A stretch of DNA of 64,000 nucleotides from Lumbricus rubellus (taxonomy: Eukaryota; Annelida; Clitellata; Crassiclitellata; Lumbricidae): assembly GCA_945859605.1 (NCBI GenBank), contig OX243822.1:17932884-17996883 (forward strand), written 5' to 3'. Shown in pieces: positions 34,838 to 45,506 of the stretch (its first letter is position 1; each line of letters opens with the position of its first letter). Under the pieces are notes generated by a model. That model was not told the DNA's origin. It searched no databases and worked only from the letters and a program-made list of their open reading frames with translations. The translations under genes and the position numbers were made by a program.

Positions 34838-37800
34838 ATGTCGTCACTTGGAGAACATGAACAGTGGGTTAAACTTGCTAAAGAGATGGGAATGGAAGGT
34901 GATGACTTGAAGACGTTTGTGCGTGATAGACAGCAGGAAGCAAGAGACGACAGACTGCGTGAACGAGAAGATCGAAAGCTTAAAGAAGAGGCAGCCAGAG
35001 CACAAGAAGAGGCACAAGCAGCCAGAGCACGAGAAGAGGCACAAGCAGCCAGAGCACAAGAATTAGAGTTAGCAAGAATAGCTGATGCTAGGCTTGAACG
35101 AGAACGAGAAAGTCAAGCGAATAATGCAAGGCTTGAAAGAGAGGCGAATGACGCCAGACTGGAACGAGAAAGTCAAGCGAATAATGCAAGGCTTGAAAGA
35201 GAGGCGAATGACGCCAGACTGGAACGAGAAAGTCAAGCGAATAATGCAAGGCTTGAAAGAGAGGCGAATGACGCCAGACTGGAACGAGAATCGAATGATG
35301 CGAGATTAGTTCGTGAAGCGGCCGAATGTCAAGCTAGGAGAGAAATGGATCTTGAGGTCAAGAAGCTTGAGTGTGAATTGAGGATGAGAGAAATTGATTC
35401 TCGGAATAATCAGAATCGTGGTGAGGCCACATTCACAATGGTTGGTGATGGTTCATATCAAGGAAACAGTAACCATAACAGAGGAATGAAAGATATAAAA
35501 TTCCCTGTATTCAATGAGAATAAAGATTGCTTGGATGCATATTTATTAAGATTTGAAAGGACATGCACGGCATACGAGATAGCAACAGAGAATTGGTCTC
35601 TGATGCTAGCCAAGCATCTCGAAGGAAAAGCCTTAGAGGTATATCAAAGAATGTCATCTGAGGAGACACAAGATTACGAGTGTTTGAAAAGACATCTGTT
35701 AAAAAGGTTTCAATTAACAGAGGGTGGATATCGTAACAAATTCAAGATGAGTAAAATGGAGTCAGGTGAAACACCTACAGATTTTGTGCATAGATTGAGG
35801 AGATATATGCAGCAGTGGCTACTTCAAGCTGGATTCGAGAAAACCTACGAAGGAATGGAGAACTTATTATTAAGAGATCAGTTCTACCTTACGTGTAGCA
35901 ATGAACTTAAGATGTTCCTCAAAGAAAGAGGCAAGATGAGTCTAGAGGACACATTAAACTGTGCCGAGTCTTATATCGAGGCGCACGGATATAAATACAC
36001 AGAAAGTAATCTAAGGCCTCCAGTGAAATTCAGTAACGAAAGGCCGAATGTGAAACCGTTCGACGATAAATCAAGAGAGAGGTTTAATGGAAACATAAAT
36101 AGAGGACGAGGAGACATGAAACAGAACAGGGAGACGAATCATAATGGAAGTATGAATAGAGGATTTAGTAGAGAAAGAGAACAGGCGGCTGAACATAAGA
36201 TAACTTGTTTCTCATGTGGCCGAACCGGACACAAGTCATATGATTGTTCACACAAACAAAAAGGAGTTGTTAAACATACTGCGGCGGCTATACAAGTATA
36301 TGAGAATAGGGCGTACAAGATAGCGCAAGCAAATGAAGAGTTGAAACTAAATGAAGTTGAAAAAGAGGAAGAACGTAAGAAGGAATTACCGATACAGTTG
36401 GCAGCAAGTACAATGGTTACTGATCGGAGAGATGATGGCGATGACCTTGAGAATAAAAATGAAGGTCAGCTAAAGGTGAACGGTGTGATTGCCAGTTGTC
36501 TATATGATTCTGGATCAAGCACATGTATTGTCAAGAGATCGCTGGTAAATGATGTTGATTTCACGGGAAGAGAAGCCCAATGCATATTAATCGATGGGAC
36601 ATTGAGAAATTTTCCGACAGCAAAGGTTAATATTGAAAGTGAGTATTTTACAGGAAACGTTGAAGCAATGGTGATGGAAGAACCGGTGAAACCAGTAATT
36701 ATCGGTAGGATGAAGGGACTAAAATATCTGGTAGTGAAAGAAACTACAGATAACATGATAAACTGTGATGGGAGTGATACAGATGATAACGAGAATAGAG
36801 AGGATAGATTGAAAAAGATTCAGAAATCTTTAAGTGTTGAGTCACAAGGACAAAGTGACAAAAAGAAAGTTCATTTTGCGAGTGAAATCACAAGTGAATT
36901 AAATGATGATGTAACGGATGACGTCATCGAGAATGATGATGTGTGCCAAACGACAGCAGCAGTTGAAACCAGAGCGGAATCAAAGAAAGTAACAAAATAC
37001 AAACAGTTGAAAGTTACTGAGATGCCGGATTTAAATGTATCAACAAAAGAAATTAAAGAGTTACAAAGCAAAGATGAGACTTTGAAGAAGTTTTGGGATA
37101 AAGCAATTGATTGGAGTGGTGATGACAGTGTAACAGAGAAAGTTCTTTATGTGAAGAAGAACGGATTTTTGTATAGGAGATTCATGGAGACAACGGAAGA
37201 TGATGCGAAGTGGCAGTTAATGGTCCCGAAGGAACTTAGAGGTAAAGTATTAGCCGTGGCCCATAACTCGCTATTGTCAGCACATTTGGGTATGAAGAAG
37301 ACCCATGATAAAATTGTGAATGAATTTTATTGGCCATCGATAGGACAAGAAATTAAAAGGTATGTCCTGAGTTGTGATGTATGCCAAAAGTCGGTGGATA
37401 AAAAGGTGAGCCACAGAGCACCGATGGGACATCTTCCGGTACTGGATGTACCATTCAAACATGTCTGTGTAGACATTATCGGAGTGATAGAACCTATGTC
37501 ATCAAGAGGTTATCGCTATATATTAACGATAGTGGATTTGAGTACCAGATACCCAGAAGCGATTCCACTGAAAGGAATAACTACAGAGGAGGTGGCGGAA
37601 GCCTTGTTCAATTTTTATTGTCGCATGGGTGTTCCTCAGAAAATCCATACTGACAGAGGGAGCCAATTCACTTCAGAACTGATGGCTGATGTTAACAAGA
37701 TGTTGTTGATCAAGCACACTTTCACTAGTCCTTACCATGCTATGGGAAATGGATGTGTGGAGAGACTTAACGGAACAATAAAAGCAACGTTGAGGAAGCT

Positions 37801-39820
37801 AATAGGAGAACAGGTCAAGGAATGGGACAGGTTCTTAGCACCATTATTGTTCGCGTTACGAGACACTGTACACGAAAGTCATGGGTTCACACCCTTTGAA
37901 TTAATTTTTGGAAGGTCATGCAGAGGACCAATACAGATATTAAAGGACCTCTGGACAAATGAGAAAGTGGAAGATGAAGTAAAAGATGTTTATACATACA
38001 TGACCGATTTGAGAGAAAGAATAGAAGAAACATGTGATATGGCACAGAAGGCCATACATAAAGCAAATGAAAAGAACAAGAAGTATTATGATAAGAAAGC
38101 ACGTTACAGAGAGTTGAAGATAGGAGATAAAGTTTTATTACTGTTACCCAGTTGTAACAATAAGATGCTTGTAAAATGGCAAGGACCATTTGTGGTCAGA
38201 GGCAAAATAGGAGATTATGATTACAAGGTGGAAATTGATGGTGGAAAACTCAAAACATATCACATCAATATACTAAAGAAGTACTACGAGAGAAATGGAG
38301 AAGGTAATGATGTAGAAACGTCAGCATACATATCGGCGATAGTACATGATGGTAAAGATGGTGAAGATGAAGAAGAAGAGATATTGAGCTTATATGTAAG
38401 TAAACAAACGGAGACTTACAAAGATGTGGATATCAATCCTAAATTGACGGAAAAACAGAAAAGAGAATTAAGGGAACTACTGAGAGAACATGAGGACATA
38501 TTCAGTGATAAGCCAGGAAGGACAGATATGGTAAAGCATGAGATTCATCTGACGAGTGATGAGCCAATTCGGTTACGAGCTTATCCAACGCCATATCATC
38601 TTCAAGCGGAGATAAACAAAGAATTAGAGACGATGCTAGATAATGGAATTATAGAAAGATCGGAAGCAGCGTATGCAGCGCCGCTTGTAGTTGTTAAAAA
38701 GTCAGATGGAAGTAACAGACTTTGCTGTAATTATAAACAACTCAACAAAGTGACAGTATTCGATCCAGAACCGATGATGTCGAATGAGGATATTTTCAAT
38801 AAACTCAGTGGAAGTAAAATCTATAGCAAGTTCGATTTCTGTAAAGGGTATTGGCAGATACCAATGAGCGAAGAATCAAAAGACTTAACCACATTCATCT
38901 GTGCAAGCGGATTATATAAGTTCAATGTGTTACCATTTGGACTAGTCAATAGCGCATCCAGTTATAATCGCTTGATACGGAAAATATTACATGGAACTGA
39001 AAATCTAGAAAGTTATGTCGACGATATTCTTGCTCATACGAAAGGATGGAACGAACACATGAAGACGTTAAGAGAGTTTTTCACAAGAGTGAGAAAAGCT
39101 CATTTGACATTGAAACCGAAGAAATGTTCACTAGGATATGGCAAGATAGATTTCCTAGGCCATACATTGAACAACGACGATATAAGCCCTAAGGGAGAAT
39201 CTATTGACAAGATTGTGGAAATGCCACAGCCTAAGACGAAGAAGCAAGTGAGAAGCTTTTTAGGAGCGATAAATTACTATCGAAAGTTTATTCCACATTG
39301 TGCAGAATTGATGGCACCGTTGAGTGACTTGACTAAAAAGTTAGCTCCTAACAATGTTGAATGGAACCAAGAGTTAGGTGAAAGTTTTAAGCAGTTGAAA
39401 GAAGCACTAGCTAAGACACCAATCCTTAGGTTACCAGACTTGGAGAAAGAATTTATAATACAGACAGATGCATCAGGAAAAGGGATAGGTTGTGTTCTTA
39501 TTCAGCAGTATGAAGGAATAAACCACCCGATTGCATATGCGAGTAGAAAATTGTTGGAAAGAGAGATGCGATATTCAGTTGAGGAAAGAGAATGTTTAGC
39601 CATAATGTGGGGAATCAGTAGATTTGATCGATATTTGTGTGGAAGAGAGTTTGTGATCGAGACTGACCATTGTGGACTACAGTATATGAAAGAAGGGAGG
39701 ATGAAGAATGCAAGAGTCATGAGGTGGAGCCTCGCCCTTCAAAATTATTGTTTTACAATACGTTACATTAAGGGATGTAATAACGTAATGTCCGATTATT
39801 TAAGTAGAGGATTGACCTAA
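34838..39820 (+). CDS. Gag-Pol polyprotein of retrotransposon B, integrase before reverse transcriptase
   Basis: One frame of 1,660 residues from ATG (MSSLGEHEQW) to TAA. In order, by approximate residue: charged coiled coil with a 20-residue tandem repeat 75-155; capsid-like Gag 220-390; zinc knuckle near 457 (CFSCGRTGHKSYDC); aspartic protease near 556 (LYDSGSSTCIV); integrase zinc finger from about 809 (HNSLLSAHLG ... CDVCQ); integrase core with VDIIGV, TDRGSQF and VERLNG; reverse transcriptase with YVDD near 1393; RNase H near 1544 (TDASGKGIGCVL) and its end SDYLSR. As in element A, integrase precedes reverse transcriptase. Sequence identity to A is low, so these are separate families of one lineage. 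The frame is unbroken. Confidence 0.94.
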   Translation: MSSLGEHEQWVKLAKEMGMEGDDLKTFVRDRQQEARDDRLREREDRKLKEEAARAQEEAQAARAREEAQAARAQELELARIADARLERERESQANNARLEREANDARLERESQANNARLEREANDARLERESQANNARLEREANDARLERESNDARLVREAAECQARREMDLEVKKLECELRMREIDSRNNQNRGEATFTMVGDGSYQGNSNHNRGMKDIKFPVFNENKDCLDAYLLRFERTCTAYEIATENWSLMLAKHLEGKALEVYQRMSSEETQDYECLKRHLLKRFQLTEGGYRNKFKMSKMESGETPTDFVHRLRRYMQQWLLQAGFEKTYEGMENLLLRDQFYLTCSNELKMFLKERGKMSLEDTLNCAESYIEAHGYKYTESNLRPPVKFSNERPNVKPFDDKSRERFNGNINRGRGDMKQNRETNHNGSMNRGFSREREQAAEHKITCFSCGRTGHKSYDCSHKQKGVVKHTAAAIQVYENRAYKIAQANEELKLNEVEKEEERKKELPIQLAASTMVTDRRDDGDDLENKNEGQLKVNGVIASCLYDSGSSTCIVKRSLVNDVDFTGREAQCILIDGTLRNFPTAKVNIESEYFTGNVEAMVMEEPVKPVIIGRMKGLKYLVVKETTDNMINCDGSDTDDNENREDRLKKIQKSLSVESQGQSDKKKVHFASEITSELNDDVTDDVIENDDVCQTTAAVETRAESKKVTKYKQLKVTEMPDLNVSTKEIKELQSKDETLKKFWDKAIDWSGDDSVTEKVLYVKKNGFLYRRFMETTEDDAKWQLMVPKELRGKVLAVAHNSLLSAHLGMKKTHDKIVNEFYWPSIGQEIKRYVLSCDVCQKSVDKKVSHRAPMGHLPVLDVPFKHVCVDIIGVIEPMSSRGYRYILTIVDLSTRYPEAIPLKGITTEEVAEALFNFYCRMGVPQKIHTDRGSQFTSELMADVNKMLLIKHTFTSPYHAMGNGCVERLNGTIKATLRKLIGEQVKEWDRFLAPLLFALRDTVHESHGFTPFELIFGRSCRGPIQILKDLWTNEKVEDEVKDVYTYMTDLRERIEETCDMAQKAIHKANEKNKKYYDKKARYRELKIGDKVLLLLPSCNNKMLVKWQGPFVVRGKIGDYDYKVEIDGGKLKTYHINILKKYYERNGEGNDVETSAYISAIVHDGKDGEDEEEEILSLYVSKQTETYKDVDINPKLTEKQKRELRELLREHEDIFSDKPGRTDMVKHEIHLTSDEPIRLRAYPTPYHLQAEINKELETMLDNGIIERSEAAYAAPLVVVKKSDGSNRLCCNYKQLNKVTVFDPEPMMSNEDIFNKLSGSKIYSKFDFCKGYWQIPMSEESKDLTTFICASGLYKFNVLPFGLVNSASSYNRLIRKILHGTENLESYVDDILAHTKGWNEHMKTLREFFTRVRKAHLTLKPKKCSLGYGKIDFLGHTLNNDDISPKGESIDKIVEMPQPKTKKQVRSFLGAINYYRKFIPHCAELMAPLSDLTKKLAPNNVEWNQELGESFKQLKEALAKTPILRLPDLEKEFIIQTDASGKGIGCVLIQQYEGINHPIAYASRKLLEREMRYSVEERECLAIMWGISRFDRYLCGREFVIETDHCGLQYMKEGRMKNARVMRWSLALQNYCFTIRYIKGCNNVMSDYLSRGLT
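35085..35290 (+). repeat. 60-bp tandem repeat within gag of retrotransposon B
   Basis: Three nearly identical units encode RLERESQANNARLEREANDA. The nucleotide identity is close to complete, so the expansion is young. It keeps the heptad-like charged pattern of the coiled coil. Confidence 0.9.
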
Positions 39821-39983
39821 GATTTAAGTAAATCAATGGTGATACTATAGGTAGATAAGAAGTAGTTGTGTTAGGTTGTGATGTTGTGTAAAGTAGTATA
39901 AGCATAGGCATAAGCAGTTATTGTAATTTGATAATTAGATAAGTTGATAAAGCCTGTGTACAGACTTTTGAAGAAAGGGTATT

Positions 39984-40989
39984 TGTCGTGGTTATATTAA
40001 ATGATTATCAAGTTAAACACTTGCTATGCATGTATAATTATTAATTATAGGTAGAAGTTAAGCTAGGCAATTTAATTGGCGAGTTTAGGTAATATGTGTG
40101 GCAACATATAAAATATTAATACATAAAACCAATGACTGCAGCTAAGCGTAATAACGAGTGGTCAAGGTTACCATGACAACAAAGGATGCTAAGCCTATTC
40201 GTGATTGGTGCAAACTGGAAGCGAATGACGTGACGAGTTAAAAATGACGTCAGCAAAGTGGACGTTGAGTTTTTGACTCTCTACAGGTATATCTGGAAAT
40301 GGTGGTTGTTTCGCTGCGGTGATCAATCCAAAGTTGTGATTTTCAGAGTAGAGACGAAGGTAATTGAACTGTTCGGACGATCAACCGATAGTTCAAAGTA
40401 TTGTGCATTAAGTGCAACGCAATTTAAATGAGAAATTTGCGTTAGTGCATAATAATCATCGTGTGAAGTGTGAGACACTTGCGAAGAAGACGAACTCTTA
40501 GGCAACAGTCTGAAGAGTCGTGTAATTTGAATCGGCTAGCGAACAGCTGATCGGCGTGTGAAGTACGAAGGACGTTTGGTCAACTGGAGAAGAGCTGTGG
40601 GGTGAATGCGACGATTCATCTCGTGTGCAACTGATTCACGGCAAGATACGAGTAAGACGTTTGGTGTGGTCACTTCCATGACTGCATATTCAACCGTCTG
40701 ATCAACATTCTTGACTGCGAAGAATCGGACGACGGAGAGAGCCGAAGACATTCGAGTTTCATACAACTCGACAGATAAGCGCAAATATAATATTTCCTAA
40801 GTAACTCGCCACACTAGGTAAATAGGATTGTTATTTGTTTGTGCATATGAATGATATTGAATAACTTTATATTATATATATTTCATAAGAACTGGGAGTT
40901 TGTTGAATTTGGAAGAATTTCTTGAGTAAGTTAAACCCAACCGATTAACCACTAGGATAATAAAGTGCCCTTTTACACGGGATACGACA
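39984..40989 (+). repeat. 3' LTR of retrotransposon B
   Basis: 1,006 bp, the same length as the 5' LTR and essentially identical to it. Confidence 0.94.
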
Positions 40990-40994
40990 CTGAT

Positions 40995-41818
40995 GAACGT
41001 TGAACTTATTTGATATAAAAAATAGACAGGGTTGGCAAAAAAGATTCTCTAGGTTTTTGCCAATATCTTGGCCAAAAGTAAGAATGTGGAAATGAAATTT
41101 TACAGGTTTAAAGACAATTCATATTTACACAATCATGATGGCCAGATTTCATCAGATTATTTCAAACACAACAAAAATTACACCACTTTTAGTGAGACCA
41201 CCCACCGTTTTTGGACGATTCAAAAACAAAAGAAGTAGCAAAACACGAAATACTGTTATGAAATCTCACCATCATGTGTAACTATGAATTATTGTCTTTA
41301 AGCCTGTAAAATTTCATTTCGAAAATTTCTGATGTTTCTCTGTGTGTTTGTTTGTTTGTGTGTGTGTGCTTTTGTGAAGTTTGGAAGGAGGGCAACACGT
41401 TTGAATGTGCAGTATTTACAATTGTTGTATAATAATCAGTATTCGCATAGCCCACACTCAGAGTTTGCAATGATTTCAATTAAAATGTCACTCTCATAAA
41501 TTGTTTATGATCTTAACAAGAGACTAGCAGATAATATAAATAGAATAGTTGAGTCAATAGACAAAATTAATAACGAAAACGAAAAATTAGTTTAACGAGA
41601 AGAGCAACAAAAACTAGAAGAGCAATTAAAACAAAGAAAAGTTTTAAAACAACGACAACTTTTTAAACAAAGAAAAGTTTTAAAACAAAGAAAAGTTTTA
41701 AAACAAAGAAAAGTTTTAAAGCAAAGAAAAGTTTCAAAACAAAGAAAAGTTTTAAAACAAATAAAGTTTTAAAACAAAGAAAAGTTTTGCGAGTTAAACG
41801 AATAATTAATAAAATCGC
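40995..41818. other. Between retrotransposon B and the TRIM gene
   Basis: 41028-41225 is a diverged copy of the dispersed repeat at 25846-26045. 41570-41800 carries an 18-bp tandem repeat (AAAACAAAGAAAAGTTTT, about eight units) whose AAAAC and GTTTT ends are self-complementary. The ends of this stretch (GCGAGTTAAACGAATAATTA) recall the 3' flank of the nAChR genes (GCGAGTTAAACAATTTAATC). No gene is seen. Confidence 0.6.
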
Positions 41819-44800
41819 TCAGATATCAGATTTGAGAAGACGATAGATGTAAATGCTCGTGAACGCGGTATCTGAGCAACTTCCCTCAGAGTTCGCCTCA
41901 GCCGTAATCTCTGGATCGACCCCGTGGAGGACCGGAAGTTGCGAGACAGCTAGAAGACCATCAACGGAAGCGGCCAGACATGCTGGCCGACAGAACTGGC
42001 GTCCCCTGGCGACGATTCTACCAATCTCAGCGTTCGCATTGACGAGATGAACCCTTCCGAGGGTGGCATCGGAGACGAGGAGGTTACCCACTCTGTCGAC
42101 ACAGATCCCAGAGCAGTCGAGGAAGTCCTCTGACCCGGGCGTGGCCGCTAGCTTCCCTACGAACTGGAGGTCGCCCTCCGTGTAGGAGTAAACACAAACG
42201 ACGTTGTTGGTTGAATCACAGACAAAGACCTTGTTCCCGAAGCTCGAGATTTGTTGGGGGACGTCGATCTCACCGATGTTGACGGTGCGGAGGAGAGCGC
42301 CGTGTTGGCGGTGGATCGTCAGTCGCTGCTTGGCTTGGTCGCAGACGATGAAACGACCGATGGAGTCGATGCAGAGCGCGACGGGAAGTCCAAACAGGTC
42401 GCCGTCACCGAAACCGGTTTTAAACTCGCCGAACGCGTCGAAGATTCGCACGGAGAGCAGACCGCAGTCGGTGACGGCAAGCTCGCCGTCCCTCGTCACG
42501 GCGATGTCGCTCGGGTGCTGGAGCAGTCCTCCGTCGTCACCGTCATCGCTGCCGAACTCGTAGCTCAATAACCCACGGGGACCGAAGACCTTGACGAACT
42601 TCGCGGCCGACGTCAGCACGACGAGGTCACCGTTCGGTAGGAAGTCCATGGCAAGAACCTCCGTCAGGGACTGGCTTCCACGCGGAAGGAGACGACACTT
42701 CCTCACGAGGACCGCATCGTTCGCCGGAAGCGCTGACCGTCTCAACTGCATCGTGTTCCGGTTCGGCTCCGAGGCGCAGCGGACCAGCGCTCCGATCTCC
42801 GCGTCGAGCTTCCCCGGCAGGTAGCACATGTAGCGGTTCATCTTTTCCGCGTGGTACCTGATGTCGGGCAGCTCGTAGTCCTGCGCCCGTTCGAGGTTCT
42901 GCCTTGCCTCCGCCCGGTTTACCAGCTGCGTGATCGGTGACGTGTCCGACGCTAGAAGGTCCCTGGCGAAATCGTGCGCGTGCTGCAGTCGAAATATAGT
43001 CTTTTCCACCTCCACGCGATCCGTCGCAACCGCCAAGATATCGTAGAAGGTGTCTATCTCACTGTGTAGCCGGGCCTCGTTCTCCTGAATTGCCCTCACG
43101 TGTTCCCTGACGGTCCGCCTCACCTGCGTCTTAATCGCCTCCTTGCGGAGGAACAGCTCGTTCTCCAACTCAGCGAGGTCGTCCCTTGCGGCCGACAGCT
43201 GGATAATATTATCCTCGCTTTTCGAGACGAGTTTCTCCATGTCCTCCACGAAGCTCTGCCTCACCGTCTTGATCTCCTCGATCGCGTGTCCCTTGTGGTC
43301 GAGGAAGGTGCAGGGCAGGCAGATAGGACTGTTACACGTCTCGCAGTAGTACTTGACGACCTCACCACGGTGGACGCGGCAGTAGTTCTCTCGTCCTGTA
43401 CCGATGCTGTCCTGTGGTGGTTTCAGGTGGAGAAGGGTGTGACCGATAGTCACCTTCGCCTCGTTGTGGCTCTTCGCGCAGTCGTCGCACAACTCTACCT
43501 TGCACTCGACGCACATCACCTGAGAAAGACAATTAAATAGTGCTCGTGAATAAGCTGATGCCCCTTCTATTAGGGCTTTAGAGTAGTTCCTTATAGAAAT
43601 TGAAGTTTATGGTTACGAGATATGTCATGCAGGCAAGACACTCAATTGCAACAAACATCATTATTATAATTATCAGTTGGTAGCATGGAATAAACGAAGC
43701 TTAGTTCTAGTGAAATCGGCATATGTTGTGTTGTAGCAGTAGTAGTGGTGGTGGTGGTGGTAGTAGTGGTGGTGGTGGCATTAGTATATAGTACTAGTAA
43801 CAGCAGTAGCAGTAGTAGTAGCAATAAAGGTAGCCATAGGCGTAGGGGACATTTAAGCGCTGGGGGTCAAAAATGAGACTTTTTCCCGAAATTTTTTTTC
43901 GTCCGGCCGAAATCTTAAGAAAAATTTCCGTTACGTTTGCCCGAACATTCTGACGACCTTTTTCTAGTCATCCGGACGAAATCTTCTGAAATTTCCCGTT
44001 ACTTTTTGCCCGAAATGTTTTTTGTTCGGGCAAGTCTGATTTTTCGGGCAAGAAGACCCGGAAAAATAAAAAAGTAAATTTTTTAATTTTTTTTTTTATT
44101 TTCCCGGGTCTGCTTGCCCGAAAAATCAGGCTCGCCCAAAATTTGGGGGCATTTGCCCCCCCTGGATCCCCGCCTCCTACGCCTATGGAGGTAGCAGTAG
44201 TAGCTGCAGTAGTAGCAATAGAAGTATCAGTAGTAGCTGTAGTAGTAGCAATAGAAGTATCAGTAGTAGCTGTAGTAGTAGCAATAAAAGTAGCAGTGAT
44301 AGCAGTAGTAGTAACTGTTGTTGTTGTAGCAACAGCAGCAGTAGCAGCAGAAGTAACAGCAGAAGTAGCATTAGCAGCAATAGTATTAACAATATTACTA
44401 GCAATAGTATTATCAGTAGCAGCAGCAGCAATAGCAGCAACAGTTACTGTAGTCTTACCTTCGCTTCTACACTCCCATCCTTGAATCTGCAGATGTTGCA
44501 TTCGTTCTTCTTCGCTCCCTTCATCGCATCAGCGGCTGATGCTGACGCTGACCCCACAGCGGATGACGACGATGAAGCTGTGAGCAGAGCATCGTTGAGA
44601 CTCTGGACGAAGAAGCTGTCAGGAAACGCCCCCACTCCGTCCTTCGGGATGTAGATGTGGCGTCGGCAGATGGGGCAAGCGAACTTCCGGTGGTCTAGGC
44701 GGTTGTAGTCGATGTAGTAGGAGAGGCATTGTGCGCAGAATGTGTGCAGACAGGGAAGCGTCTTTGGGTCCTTTAGACCTTCGAGACAGATTCGACATTG

Positions 44801-44857
44801 GAGGAACTGGTCTCGAAGATTACGGCTCAGATCGCTGTCGCCCGATGCGGCAGCCAT
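41819..44857 (-). CDS. TRIM-type RING/B-box/coiled-coil/NHL-repeat protein (probable E3 ubiquitin ligase)
   Basis: Two exons on the minus strand: 44857-44459 (133 codons) and 43519-41819 (566 codons and stop), joined in phase 0 as AAG|GTAAGA ... CTTTCTCAG|GTG, giving 699 residues. RING at about 20-68 (CRICLEG..CLHTFCAQC..CPICRR, C3HC4); B-box 1 at about 117-160 (CNIC...CVECKVELCDDC), split by the intron; B-box 2 at about 180-218 (YCRVHRGEVVKYYCETC..CLPC..DHKGH); coiled coil at about 225-300; then a C-terminal beta-propeller of NHL repeats (HPSDIAVTRDGELAVTD, LPVALCIDSIGRFIVCD). I see no filamin domain between coil and propeller, closer to TRIM56-like than TRIM2/3. RING supplies E2-dependent ubiquitin transfer; the propeller selects targets or RNA. 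The target is unknown. Confidence 0.9.
43520..44458. other. TRIM intron: microsatellites around a MITE
   Basis: GTG/AGT/AGC trinucleotide tracts at 43735-43825 and 44190-44450 surround the hAT-like element. Polyleucine, polythreonine and polyvaline frames here are artefacts. The tail-like sequence CTCGTGAATAAGCTGATGCC at 43542 recurs at 48460 and 49385 and is a dispersed-repeat end. Confidence 0.7.
43835..44187 (+). mobile_element. hAT-like MITE in the TRIM intron
   Basis: Ends CATAGGCGTAGG and CCTACGCCTATG are perfect 12-bp inverted repeats, flanked by AAGGTAGC (43827-43834) and GAGGTAGC (44188-44195), an 8-bp duplication with one change. The interior has subterminal inverted CCCGAAA/TTTCGGGCAAG sequences. 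The ends resemble the family at 9997-10141 (CATAGGCGCAACC). Confidence 0.75.
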
Positions 44858-44975
44858 CGGGGCAACCTGGCAATAATTCAGATGTGTAACTCGTTAGACA
44901 GTACTGTTCAGAAACTACCGTAGTGCATGGCCTGAAGGTGATGGTAATGATGATGGTGGTGGTGGTGGTGGTGGG

Positions 44976-45124
44976 CATAGGTGCAATCACGTCCTAAAAG
45001 TTGGGGGGGGACCATAATGAATCACGTCCTAAAAGTTGGGGGGACCATAATAATAAAGTTAGGGGACCACTCAAAAGTTGGAGGGGACGCGTCCCGTGGG
45101 TCCCATAGGGTGGTTGCGCCTATG
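44976..45124 (-). mobile_element. hAT-like MITE, second copy, upstream of the TRIM gene
   Basis: A 149-bp element with ends CATAGGTGCAATC and GGTTGCGCCTATG and perfect 8-bp flanks GTGGTGGG (44968-44975 and 45125-45132). It is the reverse-oriented relative of 9997-10141, with the same duplicated AATCACGTCCTAAAAGTTGG inside. It landed in a GGT microsatellite, so the flank repeat alone is weaker evidence than the matching ends. Confidence 0.85.
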
Positions 45125-45132
45125 GTGGTGGG

Positions 45133-45392
45133 GCTGGTGGTGATGATGATGATGATGATGGTGATGGTGATGGTGATGGTGATGGTGATGGTGATGGTGA
45201 TGGTGATGGTGATGGTGATGGTGATGGTGATGGTGATGGTGATGGTGATGGTGATGGTGATGGTGATGGTGATGGTGATGGTGATGGTGATGGTGATGGT
45301 GATGGTGATGGTGATGGTGATGGTGATGGTGATGGTGATGGTGATGGTGATGGTGATGGTGATGGTGATGGTGATGGTGATGGTGATGGTGG

Positions 45393-45489
<97 letters not shown>

Positions 45490-45490
45490 A
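45133..45490 (+). repeat. (GGTGAT)n then (GAT)n compound microsatellite
   Basis: A GGTGAT/GATGGT hexanucleotide array of about 240 bp, switching at about 45392 to a pure GAT array of about 95 bp. It produces MVMV/M-only frames in one direction and TITI/I-only in the other; neither is a gene. Confidence 0.97.
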
Positions 45491-45506
45491 TTAATATTAT
45501 GTCTAT

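Larger units (their letters stand above)
33512..40989 (+). mobile_element. Gmr1-like Ty3/gypsy LTR retrotransposon B (complete)
   Basis: A 7,478-bp element bounded by 1,006-bp LTRs (33512-34517 and 39984-40989; TGTCGTGG...ACGACA) and a perfect 5-bp target duplication CTGAT (33507-33511 and 40990-40994). The empty site is visible downstream of copy 1 (CTCTGATGAATGG, 12341-12353). A possible primer-binding site, TGGGGTCCTACGTTCCGG, starts at 34522. A purine tract GAAGAAAGGG (39970-39979) precedes the 3' LTR. The LTRs look almost identical (one difference seen at A/G near 33540 and 40012). Confidence 0.95.

Noticed and set aside
45133..45490. Met-Val repeat protein or its Ile-Thr counterpart
   Set aside because: GGTGAT/GAT microsatellite only.
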